Shown: piece by piece, positions 44,107 through 53,279 of the stretch
How positions within the stretch are numbered: the stretch's first letter is position 1
Layout of the letters: each line of letters opens with the position of its first letter
From: Microvirga sp. 17 mud 1-3
GTDB lineage: Bacteria; Pseudomonadota; Alphaproteobacteria; Rhizobiales; Beijerinckiaceae
Reading direction: 5' to 3'
Assembly (NCBI RefSeq): GCF_003151255.1
Contig: NZ_CP029481.1
Location: 3,634,501 to 3,698,500, forward strand
Length of the DNA stretch: 64,000 nt
Position numbers and translations under genes: made by a program
Notes under the pieces: generated by a model
Database searches by the model: none
Seen by the model: only the letters and a program-made list of their open reading frames with translations
What the model was told of the DNA's origin: nothing

Positions 44107-44865
44107 ATGATCACCGAACCCCTGTTCTATGCCGCCGCCGTTCCGGCGGTCGTCCTGATGGGCCTCGCCAAGGGAGGCTTCTCGGGCCTGGGGCTCCTGT
44201 CCCTGCCGCTCATGGCCCTGGTCGTCTCCCCGGTCCAGTCCGCCGCCATCATGCTGCCGATCCTGATCGTCCAGGACGTGGTGACCGTCTGGGCCTACCG
44301 GCACACCTGGGACCGGCGCAACCTCATGATCCTCGTGCCGAGCGCCATCCTCGGCATCCTGTCCGGCTATCTCCTGGCCGCGCGGGTCTCGGATGCCGCC
44401 GTGACCCTGGCGGTGGGGACGATCTCGCTCGCCTTCGCGGTCCGGCGGCTGATCCTGGAACGGCGCAAGACACCGCCTGCTCCCGCAAAGGCCGATGTGC
44501 CCCGCGGCCTGTTCTGGGGCTGCGTGACGGGCTTCACCAGCATGATCGCCCATGCGGGCGGCCCGCCCTTCCAGATCTATGTGATGCCCCAGCGGCTGCC
44601 GCGGGACGTGTTCGTCGGCACCGGGGCGGTGTTCTTCGCTCTCAGCAACTGGATCAAGGTGCCGCCCTACATGGCCCTCGGCCAGTTCACGGGCGAGAAT
44701 CTCGTGACGGCGGCGGTGCTGTTCCCGGTGGCGATCGCCTCCACGTGGATGGGCGTCCTGCTGGTGCGCCGGGTTTCGGGGGACCGGTTCTACACCCTCG
44801 TCTACGGCCTGCTGATCCTGGTGGGTGCGAAGCTCATCATCGACGGAGCGCAGGCGCTCCTATGA
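44107..44865 (+). CDS. TauE/SafE-family membrane permease
   Basis: A 252-residue inner-membrane protein with seven to eight predicted helices. The duplicated family motif appears as AKGGFSGLGLLSLPLMALV near the N-terminus and GFTSMIAHAGGPPFQIYVMP in the second half. TauE/SafE proteins export sulfite, sulfoacetate or related anions; the substrate here is unknown. I chose the ATG at 44107, though no good ribosome site exists; an open frame from 44005 would add a non-hydrophobic tail overlapping the prpE start. No sulfur-metabolism genes adjoin it. Confidence 0.87.
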   Translation: MITEPLFYAAAVPAVVLMGLAKGGFSGLGLLSLPLMALVVSPVQSAAIMLPILIVQDVVTVWAYRHTWDRRNLMILVPSAILGILSGYLLAARVSDAAVTLAVGTISLAFAVRRLILERRKTPPAPAKADVPRGLFWGCVTGFTSMIAHAGGPPFQIYVMPQRLPRDVFVGTGAVFFALSNWIKVPPYMALGQFTGENLVTAAVLFPVAIASTWMGVLLVRRVSGDRFYTLVYGLLILVGAKLIIDGAQALL

Positions 44866-44879
44866 GGCTCCACCACGGA

Positions 44880-44917
44880 AAAACTGCCGCTCTCCCAGAG
44901 GACAGCGGCAGCTTTTC
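44880..44917. terminator. Bidirectional terminator between TauE and YdcH genes
   Basis: CTGCCGCT pairs with AGCGGCAG around a 12-base loop, flanked by A-rich sequence on the left and CTTTT on the right. It serves both convergent genes. Confidence 0.75.
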
Positions 44918-44947
44918 GATGGGGAGTCGATTTGTAAAAGGCGGCGT

Positions 44948-45130
44948 TCAGTGCATCACCGCGTGAGAGCCCTTGAGGCGGGTGATCTGATCCTTGAGCT
45001 GAAGCTTTCTGCGCTTCAGTTCCGCCAGCCTCGTGTCATCCATGGACGGGTGGTTGAGAGCATCCTGAATCTCGCGCTCAAGCGCCTGATGCTTCCGTTC
45101 GAGTTCCACAAGATGATTCTGCAGCGGCAT
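44948..45130 (-). CDS. YdcH/DUF465 family coiled-coil protein
   Basis: A 60-residue helical hairpin protein (LVELERKHQALEREIQDALN then LAELKRRKLQLKDQITRLKG), the full DUF465 pattern. AGGAGG lies eight bases before the ATG at 45130. A second DUF465 gene is divergent about 200 bp away. These tiny proteins are abundant in Alphaproteobacteria and their function is unknown; a structural or regulatory role through coiled-coil pairing is only a guess. Confidence 0.85.
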   Translation of the reverse strand: MPLQNHLVELERKHQALEREIQDALNHPSMDDTRLAELKRRKLQLKDQITRLKGSHAVMH

Positions 45131-45327
45131 GTCAGCAACCTCCTGTTCGATGTCTGACGACGGAAGTGTGACACACAGAAAGTGGCGAGTCGAAGGCAAA
45201 ACGTGCCGCATTGCGGCAAATCGAGGGAGGTCGCCCACAGGGTTTGACCTTGCTCTCGGACAGGGCCGGGCGCATAATTTCGCCTTCTCGCGCGCCCTTC
45301 CGGGTGCCGCGCCATCTGGGCTGTTCG

Positions 45328-45528
45328 ATGCACGATCTGGCTGAACTCGAAACAGAACTCTCGCGACTGAAGCAGGAGCACCGGGATCTGGACATGGCGA
45401 TCGAGGCGCTGGAGCAGATGATCGCCGGCGACCAATTGCAGGTTCAACGCCTCAAGAAGCGCAAGCTCGTCCTCAAGGATCGCATCATGCGGATCGAGGA
45501 CCAGATCACGCCCGACATCATCGCCTGA
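45328..45528 (+). CDS. Second YdcH/DUF465 family protein
   Basis: 66 residues with the same two-helix pattern: LAELETELSRLKQEHRDLDM, then AIEALEQMIAGDQLQVQRLK ending in KKRKLVLKDRIMRIEDQI. It is clearly a paralogue of the gene at 44948-45130, lying head to head. The ATG at 45328 starts exactly at the family N-terminus, but no good ribosome site is visible. The open frame extends upstream without similarity. Confidence 0.82.
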   Translation: MHDLAELETELSRLKQEHRDLDMAIEALEQMIAGDQLQVQRLKKRKLVLKDRIMRIEDQITPDIIA

Positions 45529-45655
45529 TCCCTCTCGGGACAGCAGGAGACAAAACGGGCCTTGAAAACCGGAACCCGGCCGCGCAACGGCCTTGCTTGG
45601 CCCGAAAGCCTTCGTTATGCCCGCCTGACGCATTGGCCAGAGCCGGAGCCGGAAC

Positions 45656-46147
45656 ATGGCGGGAATCCCCGTTGCCATCATCATGGGCAGTCAGTCCGAC
45701 TGGGCGACCATGCGCCATGCCGCCGAAACCCTCGATCTCCTCGAAATTCCTTACGACGCGCGGATCGTCTCCGCCCATCGGACGCCGGACCGGCTGGTGT
45801 CCTTCGCCAAGGGCGCGAAGGCGGCGGGCTTCCAGGTCGTCATCGCGGGTGCAGGCGGAGCCGCGCACCTGCCCGGCATGACGGCCGCCATGACGTCTCT
45901 CCCGGTCTTCGGCGTGCCGGTGGAATCGAAGGCCCTGTCCGGGCAGGACAGCCTCCTGTCCATCGTCCAGATGCCCGCCGGCATTCCGGTCGGCACCCTC
46001 GCGATCGGGCGGGCCGGCGCCGTGAATGCCGCCCTCCTGGCGGCGGCGGTTCTCGCCCTGCACGATGAGGCCCTTGCCCGGCGTCTCGACGCCTGGCGCG
46101 CCCGCCAGAGCGAGAGCGTGGCCGAGCGGCCCGCCGAGGAGGAATGA
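45656..46147 (+). CDS. purE: N5-carboxyaminoimidazole ribonucleotide mutase
   Basis: Class I PurE, 163 residues, which moves the carboxyl group of N5-CAIR to C4 in purine synthesis. The active-site segment [12 protein letters not shown] at 9-20 and [20 protein letters not shown] carry the catalytic Ser/Asp/His; [20 protein letters not shown] is also conserved. It is followed after four bases by purK, the standard operon. No clear ribosome site; the start fits the family. Confidence 0.96.
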   Translation: MAGIPVAIIMGSQSDWATMRHAAETLDLLEIPYDARIVSAHRTPDRLVSFAKGAKAAGFQVVIAGAGGAAHLPGMTAAMTSLPVFGVPVESKALSGQDSLLSIVQMPAGIPVGTLAIGRAGAVNAALLAAAVLALHDEALARRLDAWRARQSESVAERPAEEE

Positions 46148-46151
46148 CCGC

Positions 46152-47231
46152 ATGATGCGCCCCGGCTGCACCCTCGGCATCCTCGGCGGCGGCCAGCTCG
46201 GCCGCATGATGGCTATGGCGGCCGCCGAGCTCGGCCTGCGCACCCACATCTATGCCCCGGAGCGGGACAGTCCCGCCTTCGATGTCGCCGCCGAGCACAC
46301 GGTTGCGGCCTATGAGGACGAGGCGGCCCTGGTGCGTTTTGCCAAGGCGGTCGACGTGGTCACCTACGAATTCGAGAACGTCCCGGGCGCCACCGCGGCG
46401 ATCCTGAGCGCCCATGCGCCCCTGGCGCCCAACGCGCACGCCCTGTCCGTGTCCCAGGACCGGCTGAGCGAAAAGACCTTCGTGTCCGGCCTCGGCATTC
46501 CGACGGCGCCCTTCGCGGCCGTTTCCGACGAGGCGGAACTTGCGGCCGCGCTGGAGCGGATCGGCCGGCCTGCCGTGCTCAAGACCCGGCGTTTCGGCTA
46601 TGACGGCAAGGGCCAGGCGATGATCCGCCCGGAGACGGATCCTGCCGCCGCCTTTGCGGCCATCGGCCGGGCTCCAGCCATCCTCGAAGGGTTTGTGCCC
46701 TTCGAGCGGGAAGTGTCGGTGGTGGCCGCCCGCACGGCCGCGGGCGCCTTCGCGGCCTACGATCTCTGCGCGAACGAACACCGCCACCACATCCTGGCGA
46801 CGACCCGCGTCCCGGCCGGCGTTTCGCAGCGGACCGAGGAAGAGGCCTTCGCGATCGCCCGGTCCATTGCCGAGGCGCTGGATTATGTCGGCGTCCTCGC
46901 GGTCGAGCTGTTTCTCGTGACGGATGGGGCTAAGGAGCGCCTGGTGGTCAACGAGATCGCTCCCCGGGTCCATAATTCGGGCCATTGGACCCTCGGCGGC
47001 GCCACGACCTCCCAGTTCGAGCAGCATGTCAGGGCTGTCTGCGGCTGGCCGCTCGGCGCCACCGCCCGGCTCGGCCGGGTCGAGATGCAGAACCTGATCG
47101 GCGACGACGTGGAGGCCTGGGAACGCCTCCTCGCGGAGCCGGGCGCGCATCTCCAGCTCTACGGCAAGGCCGAGGCAAGGCCCGGCCGCAAAATGGGGCA
47201 CGTGACCCGGATCTTCCCCGAAGGGGAATGA
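46152..47231 (+). CDS. purK: N5-carboxyaminoimidazole ribonucleotide synthase
   Basis: ATP-grasp enzyme of 359 residues, making N5-CAIR from AIR, ATP and bicarbonate. N-terminal [20 protein letters not shown], the ATP-grasp [15 protein letters not shown], and the C-terminal [19 protein letters not shown] are all present. It starts four bases after the purE stop, with GGAGGAA just upstream, so both are translated from one message. Confidence 0.97.
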   Translation: MMRPGCTLGILGGGQLGRMMAMAAAELGLRTHIYAPERDSPAFDVAAEHTVAAYEDEAALVRFAKAVDVVTYEFENVPGATAAILSAHAPLAPNAHALSVSQDRLSEKTFVSGLGIPTAPFAAVSDEAELAAALERIGRPAVLKTRRFGYDGKGQAMIRPETDPAAAFAAIGRAPAILEGFVPFEREVSVVAARTAAGAFAAYDLCANEHRHHILATTRVPAGVSQRTEEEAFAIARSIAEALDYVGVLAVELFLVTDGAKERLVVNEIAPRVHNSGHWTLGGATTSQFEQHVRAVCGWPLGATARLGRVEMQNLIGDDVEAWERLLAEPGAHLQLYGKAEARPGRKMGHVTRIFPEGE

Positions 47232-47410
47232 AACCTTCTCGACCCTCCGGCGTTGTCAGCAACGGCCGTAGCCTTGGCCGGCGCTTTTCTTGGCGGAAAC
47301 CCTGGACAATCGGGCCCTCCTCTGATAGTCACGCCGGTCAGATAAAGGTGCGCAGGACGCGCCTTATTTGTTTTTGTCACAATCGAAACGGATCAATACG
47401 AGGAATTCGC

Positions 47411-47659
47411 GTGCAGGTTCTTGTCCGGGATAACAACGTCGACCAGGCGCTCCGCGCTCTCAAGAAGAAGATGCAGCGTGAGGGTATCTTCCGCGAGATG
47501 AAGCTTCGCGGTCATTACGAGAAGCCGTCCGAGAAGAAGGCCCGTGAAAAGGCCGAGGCCGTTCGCCGCGCCCGCAAGCTGATCCGCAAGCGCATGCAGC
47601 GCGAAGGCCTGCTGCCGTCCAAGCCGCGCGTCGCCGCGCCGGGCCGCCCGGCCCGTTAA
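47411..47659 (+). CDS. rpsU: 30S ribosomal protein S21
   Basis: Small basic ribosomal protein of 82 residues, starting at GTG 47411 with GAGGA about six bases upstream. The family core [20 protein letters not shown] and [20 protein letters not shown] are present, with a Lys/Arg-rich tail. A longer frame upstream is purK and intergenic sequence. It is transcribed on its own, 179 bp after purK, with a hairpin downstream. Rhizobiales often carry two S21 copies; only one is seen here. Confidence 0.96.
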   Translation: MQVLVRDNNVDQALRALKKKMQREGIFREMKLRGHYEKPSEKKAREKAEAVRRARKLIRKRMQREGLLPSKPRVAAPGRPAR

Positions 47660-47700
47660 GCTCTTCCAGAGCATCAAGAATTTGGTCTCTCGATTGTGAG

Positions 47701-47735
47701 CGGCGCCCGTCTGAAAAGACCGGGCGCCGATTGCA
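47701..47735 (+). terminator. Hairpin after rpsU
   Basis: CGGCGCCCGTCT pairs with AGACCGGGCGCCG (one bulge) around a GAAA tetraloop. The T-run after it is weak (ATTGCATTT). Confidence 0.6.
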
Positions 47736-47835
47736 TTTCAGGGCCTCCCCTCCCCGTCTATGCTGCTTTATTTCATGGCTGTTAAGGTTTACCCCTTAGG
47801 GTGAGCCTATCCCATTCATTGAGCTGGAGACGAAG

Positions 47836-48669
47836 GTGCTCGACTCATCGATTCGCCGCTTTGCGCCCCTGACCCTGACCTTCGTGGCCCTTGCGCTCGC
47901 AGGCTGCGAGACCACCGGCGGGGGCGTCACCCGCCGCATCGCCGTCGTCGAGGAAGATACGCAGGGCACCAGCAAGGTGAACATCGCCTCCCTGTCCGAG
48001 GTGATCGAACGCAACCCGGCAGATCCCAGCGCCTACAACACCCGTGGCGCCGCCTATGCGCGGGTGGGCCGCTACAGCGACGCCATGGCGGATTTCTCCA
48101 AGGCGATCCAGCTCGATCCCAACTACGCACCGGCCTATACCAACCGCGCCCTCGCCCTGCGGCAGACCGGACGGAACGACCAGGCGCTCGCCGATTTCAC
48201 CCGCGCCATCCAGGCCGACCCGAATTACGGCCCGGCCTATATCGGGCGCGCCAACCTGCTCCGGGTCCAGAATCAGTATCAGGACGCCCTCAACGACCTG
48301 AATGTGGCGATCCGCCTGCTGCCCGAATCGGCCGAGGCGCTCCATGCCCGCGGCCTGCTCTACCAGCGCCAGGGCATGCATCCTCAGGCGATCCTGGACT
48401 TCGACGCCACCATCGACCGCAACCCCTTCGTGGCCGCGCCCTACGCGGCCCGCGGCCAGAGCCTCGTGGCGACCGGGCAGTACGACAAGGCCATCGAGGA
48501 CTTCAACGCCGCCCTCAACGTGAATGCCCGCGACGCCGATTCCTGGGCTTGGCGCGGCGTGGCCTTCGAGCGCCAGGGCAAGAAGAGCCAGGCGGCCGAG
48601 AGCTTCCAGCGGGCCCTGTCCATCGACAGCTCCAACACGGTGGCACGCCAGGGGAATTCGCGCCTGTAA
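47836..48669 (+). CDS. TPR-repeat lipoprotein
   Basis: A 277-residue secreted lipoprotein. The lipobox LALAGC puts the lipidated Cys at 24. From about 50 there are six TPR repeats (YNTRGAAYARVGRYSDAMAD, YTNRALALRQTGRNDQALAD, HARGLLYQRQGMHPQAILDF). It starts at a GTG with GGAGACGAAGG just upstream. The layout recalls NlpI, an adaptor for peptidoglycan hydrolases and proteases in the outer membrane, but the repeat number differs. It is transcribed singly, with the nucleotidyltransferase gene 14 bases downstream. Confidence 0.87.
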   Translation: MLDSSIRRFAPLTLTFVALALAGCETTGGGVTRRIAVVEEDTQGTSKVNIASLSEVIERNPADPSAYNTRGAAYARVGRYSDAMADFSKAIQLDPNYAPAYTNRALALRQTGRNDQALADFTRAIQADPNYGPAYIGRANLLRVQNQYQDALNDLNVAIRLLPESAEALHARGLLYQRQGMHPQAILDFDATIDRNPFVAAPYAARGQSLVATGQYDKAIEDFNAALNVNARDADSWAWRGVAFERQGKKSQAAESFQRALSIDSSNTVARQGNSRL

Positions 48670-48683
48670 GGCACAGGACCGCC

Positions 48684-49274
48684 ATGGCTCAGCCCCTGCG
48701 CGGCCTGGCGGATATCGCGAGCCTGATCGAAGCCCACGCCCCCATGCGTGGGCTTCTTGCCGTTGTGGCATCCCTCACCCTCCCCGATAGCTGGATCGGC
48801 GCGGGCTTCGTCCGCAACGCCGTCTGGGACGCACTGCACGGGCGCGTCTTCGACCTCGCCTCCCTCGACGATGTGGACGTGGTGTACTTCGACCCGGCCG
48901 ATGTGAGTAAGGCGCGGGACGCCGCCTTGGAGCGAGAACTCCGCCGCCTCTGCGCCGACCCGAACTGGCAGGTGAGGAACCAGGCGCGGATGCACCTGCG
49001 CAACGGCGAAAGGCCCTATCGCAATACGGCGGACGCGATCTCCCATTGGCCCGAGACCGCCACGGCAATCGCCGCGCGGCTCGCTGCCGGTCGGGTGGAG
49101 ATTCTGGCTCCCCACGGGATCAATGACCTCATCGGTTTGACAGTCAGGCCGACCCCGGCCTTCCGCGGGAAGATGGACATTTACCGGCAGCGGCTCGCCG
49201 GCAAGGACTGGGCGGAGCGCTGGCCGAAGCTGATCTTCGCCGAGGCTCCGGCCGGGACTATGACAGCCCCTTGA
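48684..49274 (+). CDS. Nucleotidyltransferase-fold (PF06042-type) protein
   Basis: A 196-residue protein with the family core LPDSWIGAGFVRNAVWDALHG and DDVDVVYFDPADVS (the DVDVVYFD carboxylates would bind metal). PF06042 proteins look like minimal nucleotidyltransferases and stand alone in many genomes; substrate unknown. Its 3' end overlaps the convergent GNAT gene by 17 bases. Start ATG at 48684 lies 14 bases after the TPR lipoprotein stop, without a strong ribosome site. Confidence 0.83.
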   Translation: MAQPLRGLADIASLIEAHAPMRGLLAVVASLTLPDSWIGAGFVRNAVWDALHGRVFDLASLDDVDVVYFDPADVSKARDAALERELRRLCADPNWQVRNQARMHLRNGERPYRNTADAISHWPETATAIAARLAAGRVEILAPHGINDLIGLTVRPTPAFRGKMDIYRQRLAGKDWAERWPKLIFAEAPAGTMTAP

Positions 49275-49737
49275 CCATGTAGGACACGTAAGGCTCGAAG
49301 CCGAATTCCCGGTAGGTGCGCTCGGCCCGCTCGTTGGCGACGAGGGCGCCGATCATGAGGCGCTGGAGGCCCGCCTCGCGGGTGAGGCGTTCGGCTTCCT
49401 CGAGCAGCATCCGGCCGATCCCGCGGCCGCGCCATTCCTCATGCACGATCAGGTCCGTCACGGTGCCGTGCCGGCGCACGTCGTCGGTGACGTAAGCCGC
49501 ATCCTGATCGATGGAGAAGCCCATGGCGGCGACCACGATGCCGTCCGCCTCGGCCAGCACGATGCGGCCCTGCCGCCCGGCGAGCCGCTGGAGGAGTTCG
49601 TTGTAATAATCCCGCGCGGCGCCATGGTCCCGGCGGCGGTCACCGGTGAGATCCGCCTCGAAGACATTGAGCTTGTGGATCAGCTCGATGACGGCACTCC
49701 GGTCGGCGGGGCCCGCCATCCGCAACGTCACGCCCAT
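49258..49737 (-). CDS. GNAT-family N-acetyltransferase
   Basis: A 159-residue acetyl-CoA-dependent transferase. The acetyl-CoA loop reads EEWRGRGIGRMLLEEAERLT, preceded by VTDLIVHEEW and followed by LMIGALVANERAERTYREFG. The ATG at 49737 has GGAG six bases upstream; another ATG four codons earlier lacks this. The acceptor is unknown. It is convergent and overlaps the nucleotidyltransferase gene. Confidence 0.88.
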   Translation of the reverse strand: MGVTLRMAGPADRSAVIELIHKLNVFEADLTGDRRRDHGAARDYYNELLQRLAGRQGRIVLAEADGIVVAAMGFSIDQDAAYVTDDVRRHGTVTDLIVHEEWRGRGIGRMLLEEAERLTREAGLQRLMIGALVANERAERTYREFGFEPYVSYMVKGLS

Positions 49738-49807
49738 ACGCGGCTCCATGAGCCGGGGGCTGGCCGCATCTGGCGCCCCCGGAATTGGCGAGGATTCTGT
49801 CGGGACG

Positions 49808-51207
49808 TCAGTCCAGGTTCTTCAGGATCTCGTCCACGACCTTCTTGGCGTCGCCGAAGAGCATCATGGTGTTGTCCCGGAAGAACAGCTCGTTCTCGAC
49901 GCCCGCATAGCCGGAGCCCATGCTGCGCTTCACGAAAAGCACGGTCTTGGCCTTCTCCACGTCGAGCACCGGCATGCCGTAGATCGGCGAGGCCGGATCG
50001 GTCTTGGCGGCCGGGTTCGTCACGTCGTTGGCGCCGATCACGAAGGCGACGTCGGCCTGCGCGAACTCGCCGTTGATGTCCTCGAGCTCGAACACCTCGT
50101 CGTAAGGAACGTTCGCCTCGGCGAGCAGCACGTTCATGTGGCCGGGCATGCGGCCTGCCACCGGATGGATGGCGTATTTCACCTCGACGCCTTCGGCCTT
50201 GAGCTGGTCGGCCATCTCGCGCAGGGCGTGCTGCGCCTGCGCCACCGCCATGCCGTAGCCCGGCACGATGATGACCTTGGCGGCGTTCTTGAGGATGAAG
50301 GCCGCATCGTCGGCCGAGCCCTGCTTCACGGGCCGTGCCTCGGTGGCGCCGCCGGCAGCGGCGGCCGTCTCGCCCCGAAGCCGCCGAGGATCACCGAGAT
50401 GAAGGAGCGGTTCATGCCCTTGCACATGATGTAGGACAGGATCGCGCCCGAGGAGCCCACCAGGGCGCCCGTGATGATGAGCGCGAGGTTGCCCAGCGTG
50501 AAGCCGATGCCGGCCGCGGCCCAGCCCGAATAGGAGTTGAGCATCGACACCACGACGGGCATGTCGGCGCCGCCGATGGGGATGATGAGCGTCACGCCGA
50601 GCACGAAGGACACCAGCACGATCAGCCAGAACAGCGTGTGGCTCTCCGTGCGGATGAAGGCGATGAGCAGGACGAGAAGCAGCACGCCGAGTGCGATGTT
50701 GAGCAGGTGACGCTGCGGCAGGAGGATCGGCTTGCCGGACATGCGTCCGTCGAGCTTCAGGAAGGCGATGACCGAACCCGTGAACGTGACGGCCCCGATG
50801 GCGACGCCGAGGGCCATCTCGAAGAGCGAGCCGCCATGGATGGTGCCGACCGAGCCGATGCCAAAGGCCTGCGGCGCGTAGAGCGCGCCCGCCGCCACCA
50901 GCACGGCCGCCATGCCCACCAGGGAGTGGAAGGCCGCCACGAGCTGCGGCATGGCGGTCATCGGCACACGCTTGGCCACCACGGCGCCGATACCGCCGCC
51001 GATGGCGAGGCCGGCGATCACCAGGGCCCAGCCGCCGAAGCCGCTCGGCGGGGACACGAGCAGGGTCGTGACGATGGCGATCCCCATGCCCACCATGCCG
51101 TAGAGGTTACCCTGCCGGGAGGTGGTGGGATGGGACAGGCCGCGAAGGGCCAGGATGAACAGGACGCCGGAGACGAGGTACAGGATCGAGGCCAGATTCG
51201 CCGACAT
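49808..51207 (-). pseudogene. pntB: NAD(P) transhydrogenase subunit beta, interrupted by a single-base frameshift
   Basis: Together the two frames give about 466 residues, the normal PntB length. Residues to about 278 (start ATG 51207) form the membrane domain (d[67 protein letters not shown]). After a run of four G (50373-50376 on the plus strand as C) the frame shifts; one more G restores [13 protein letters not shown] and the NADP-binding domain (d[37 protein letters not shown]). As read, the first frame ends in an unrelated tail ([15 protein letters not shown]). A homopolymer sequencing error is the simplest cause; a true mutation would disable the proton pump. Confidence 0.92.
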
Positions 51208-51211
51208 CGCC

Positions 51212-51649
51212 TCAACCCTTCTTGCGGTACATGGCGAGCATCCGCTGGGTCACCAGGAAGCCGCCGAATATGTTGATGGACGCCAGGATGAGGGCAATGA
51301 AGCCGAGGGCCCGCGCCCAGACCGGCCCATCTCCGAGGGCCGGCGCCACATTGACGCCCACGGCCAGGACCGCGCCCACCACGATCACGGACGAGATGGC
51401 GTTGGTGACGGACATGAGCGGCGTATGCAGGGCCGGCGTCACCGACCAGACTACGTAATAGCCCACGAAGATGGCCAGCACGAAGATCGCCAGCCGGAAC
51501 ACCGTAGGGTCGACCGCCCCGTGAGTTGCGGCACTTGCGGCCGCCGCGACCTGGTCGGCGATGGCCTGGGCCGTCTCGGCCGCGCGCTGGGCGGCATCGG
51601 CCGCCGCCCGGGACTGTTCGACCGCCTGTTCGGGTGTGAGTACAGCCAT
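51212..51649 (-). CDS. pntA2: NAD(P) transhydrogenase subunit alpha, membrane part
   Basis: Encodes the short second half of the alpha subunit (145 residues): an Ala-rich amphipathic N-terminus, then three to four membrane helices ([60 protein letters not shown]). In the split form typical of Alphaproteobacteria it joins PntA1 and PntB. It starts 14 bases after pntA1 and ends four bases before pntB. Confidence 0.95.
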   Translation of the reverse strand: MAVLTPEQAVEQSRAAADAAQRAAETAQAIADQVAAAASAATHGAVDPTVFRLAIFVLAIFVGYYVVWSVTPALHTPLMSVTNAISSVIVVGAVLAVGVNVAPALGDGPVWARALGFIALILASINIFGGFLVTQRMLAMYRKKG

Positions 51650-51663
51650 GGCTTTCTTGCCCC

Positions 51664-52800
51664 TTACGCTGTCGGCTGGAAGGCCGTGTGGACGATCGCG
51701 CCGTCGCGGGTCAGGCAGGTCGCCTTCACGAGTTCATCGTCCCATTTGACGGCCAGCGTCTTCGCCGCCTTGTCGACCAGCGTCTCGACGAAGGCATAGA
51801 GGTTGCGGGCATAGAGGCTCGAGGCGGTCGCCGCGAGGCGGCCCGGCACGTTGAGATGGCCGACGATCTTCACGCCGTTGTGCTCCGCCACCCGGCCCGG
51901 CTCGGCGAGTTCGACGTTGCCGCCCCGTTCCACCGCCAGATCGACGATGACGGAGCCGGGCTTCATCGCCTCCACCATCTCGCGCGTCACGAGCTTCGGC
52001 GCCGGGCGGCCCGGGATGAGGGCGGTCGTGATGACGATATCCTGCTTGGCGATGTGGGAGGCGACGAGCGCGGCCTGCTTGGCCCGGTACTCGGCCGACA
52101 TTTCCTTAGCGTAACCGCCTGCGGTCTCGGCCTGCTTGAATTCCTCGTCCTCGACCGCGATGAACTTGGCGCCCAGGCTCTCCACCTGCTCCTTGGCGGC
52201 GGGACGCACGTCCGTGGCCGTGACCACCGCGCCCAGGCGGCGGGCGGTGGCGATGGCCTGGAGGCCCGCGACGCCCGCGCCCATGACGAAGACCCGGGCG
52301 GCCGGCACGGTGCCGGCAGCGGTCATCATCATCGGCATGGCGCGGCCGTATTCGGCGGTCGCGTCAATCACGGCGCGGTAGCCCGCGAGATTGGCCTGGG
52401 AGGAGAGCACGTCCATCACCTGCGCCCGGGTGATGCGCGGCATCAGCTCCATGGCGAAGGCCGAGACCTTGGCATCGGCCAGCGCCTTGAGGGCGGCGTC
52501 CTGGCCGTAGGGGTCCATGATGGCGATGAGGAGGGCGCCGGGCTTGAGGGCGGCAAGCTCGGAGGTCTCGGGCCGGCGGACCTTCAGGACGATGTCGGCG
52601 TCCTTCGCGGCTTCCTCGGCCGTGGCCGCAACGGCAGCGCCTGCGGCCTCGTACTCCGCGTCCGGGAAGCCGGCGCGCCCGCCTGCTCCTGCCTGCACGG
52701 TGACCTCGGCCCCAAGGGCCTTGTATTTCTTGATGGTCTCGGGGGTGGCGGCGACGCGCGCCTCCGCCTGATCGGATTCCGAGAGAACAGCGATCCGCAT
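51664..52800 (-). CDS. pntA1: NAD(P) transhydrogenase subunit alpha, NAD-binding part (dI)
   Basis: 378 residues forming the soluble NAD(H)-binding domain of the proton-translocating transhydrogenase, which makes NADPH from NADH. N-terminal [20 protein letters not shown] and [20 protein letters not shown] (Rossmann loop) are typical, as are [17 protein letters not shown] and [20 protein letters not shown]. It heads the pntA1-pntA2-pntB unit; the CoxIV-like gene lies just upstream. A GCGAAGG/CCTTCGC hairpin (52848-52873) separates them. Confidence 0.97.
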   Translation of the reverse strand: MRIAVLSESDQAEARVAATPETIKKYKALGAEVTVQAGAGGRAGFPDAEYEAAGAAVAATAEEAAKDADIVLKVRRPETSELAALKPGALLIAIMDPYGQDAALKALADAKVSAFAMELMPRITRAQVMDVLSSQANLAGYRAVIDATAEYGRAMPMMMTAAGTVPAARVFVMGAGVAGLQAIATARRLGAVVTATDVRPAAKEQVESLGAKFIAVEDEEFKQAETAGGYAKEMSAEYRAKQAALVASHIAKQDIVITTALIPGRPAPKLVTREMVEAMKPGSVIVDLAVERGGNVELAEPGRVAEHNGVKIVGHLNVPGRLAATASSLYARNLYAFVETLVDKAAKTLAVKWDDELVKATCLTRDGAIVHTAFQPTA

Positions 52801-52879
52801 GCAACCCCCCGCCTTGGGCGACCTAATTGTCTGCCCTTATTTGTTGCGCGAAGGAGACTTTTATCCCCTTCGCGTCATG

Positions 52880-53173
52880 TCAATAGAAAAAGAGCGCCAG
52901 GAGCAGCAGGATCGCGACCACGGCCGGGGCGCGGACACCGATCGCCGGCGCAACGGCGCCGATCGCACCGGCCGCGAGCGAGAGGATGACGCCGAAGATC
53001 GCTGTCAGCCAGGCATGGTGGACGCCGCCGACCGCGAGCGCCAGCACATGGCAGATCACCACCGCGGTGGCGATTTCCACGAAGCGCACGAAACCGCCAT
53101 AGGTCGCCTCGTGAGCCGGCCCGTCCATCTCCGGGCTATATCCCCCAAAGGGTGCATGTTTTGTATCGGCCAT
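52880..53173 (-). CDS. aa3-type cytochrome c oxidase subunit IV-like protein
   Basis: A 97-residue small membrane protein. An N-terminal hydrophilic part with GGYSPEMDGPAHEATYGGFV, the segment typical of bacterial CoxIV, precedes two to three helices (about 35-52, 56-75, 78-97). I moved the start to the ATG at 53173, giving MADTKHAPFGGY. CoxIV-like genes directly upstream of pntA are a standing Rhizobiales arrangement; the link may be membrane energy metabolism. No other oxidase genes are in the window. Confidence 0.8.
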   Translation of the reverse strand: MADTKHAPFGGYSPEMDGPAHEATYGGFVRFVEIATAVVICHVLALAVGGVHHAWLTAIFGVILSLAAGAIGAVAPAIGVRAPAVVAILLLLALFFY

Positions 53174-53279
53174 GATCGATGCCTTGTTCTGCAACAGTTC
53201 TTTGGGCTGCGTTTACCCCATGCGGTGAGACGCCGCAACGCTTCGCTTCCGGCGAGGGATCAAATTTGTGCCAGTCACC

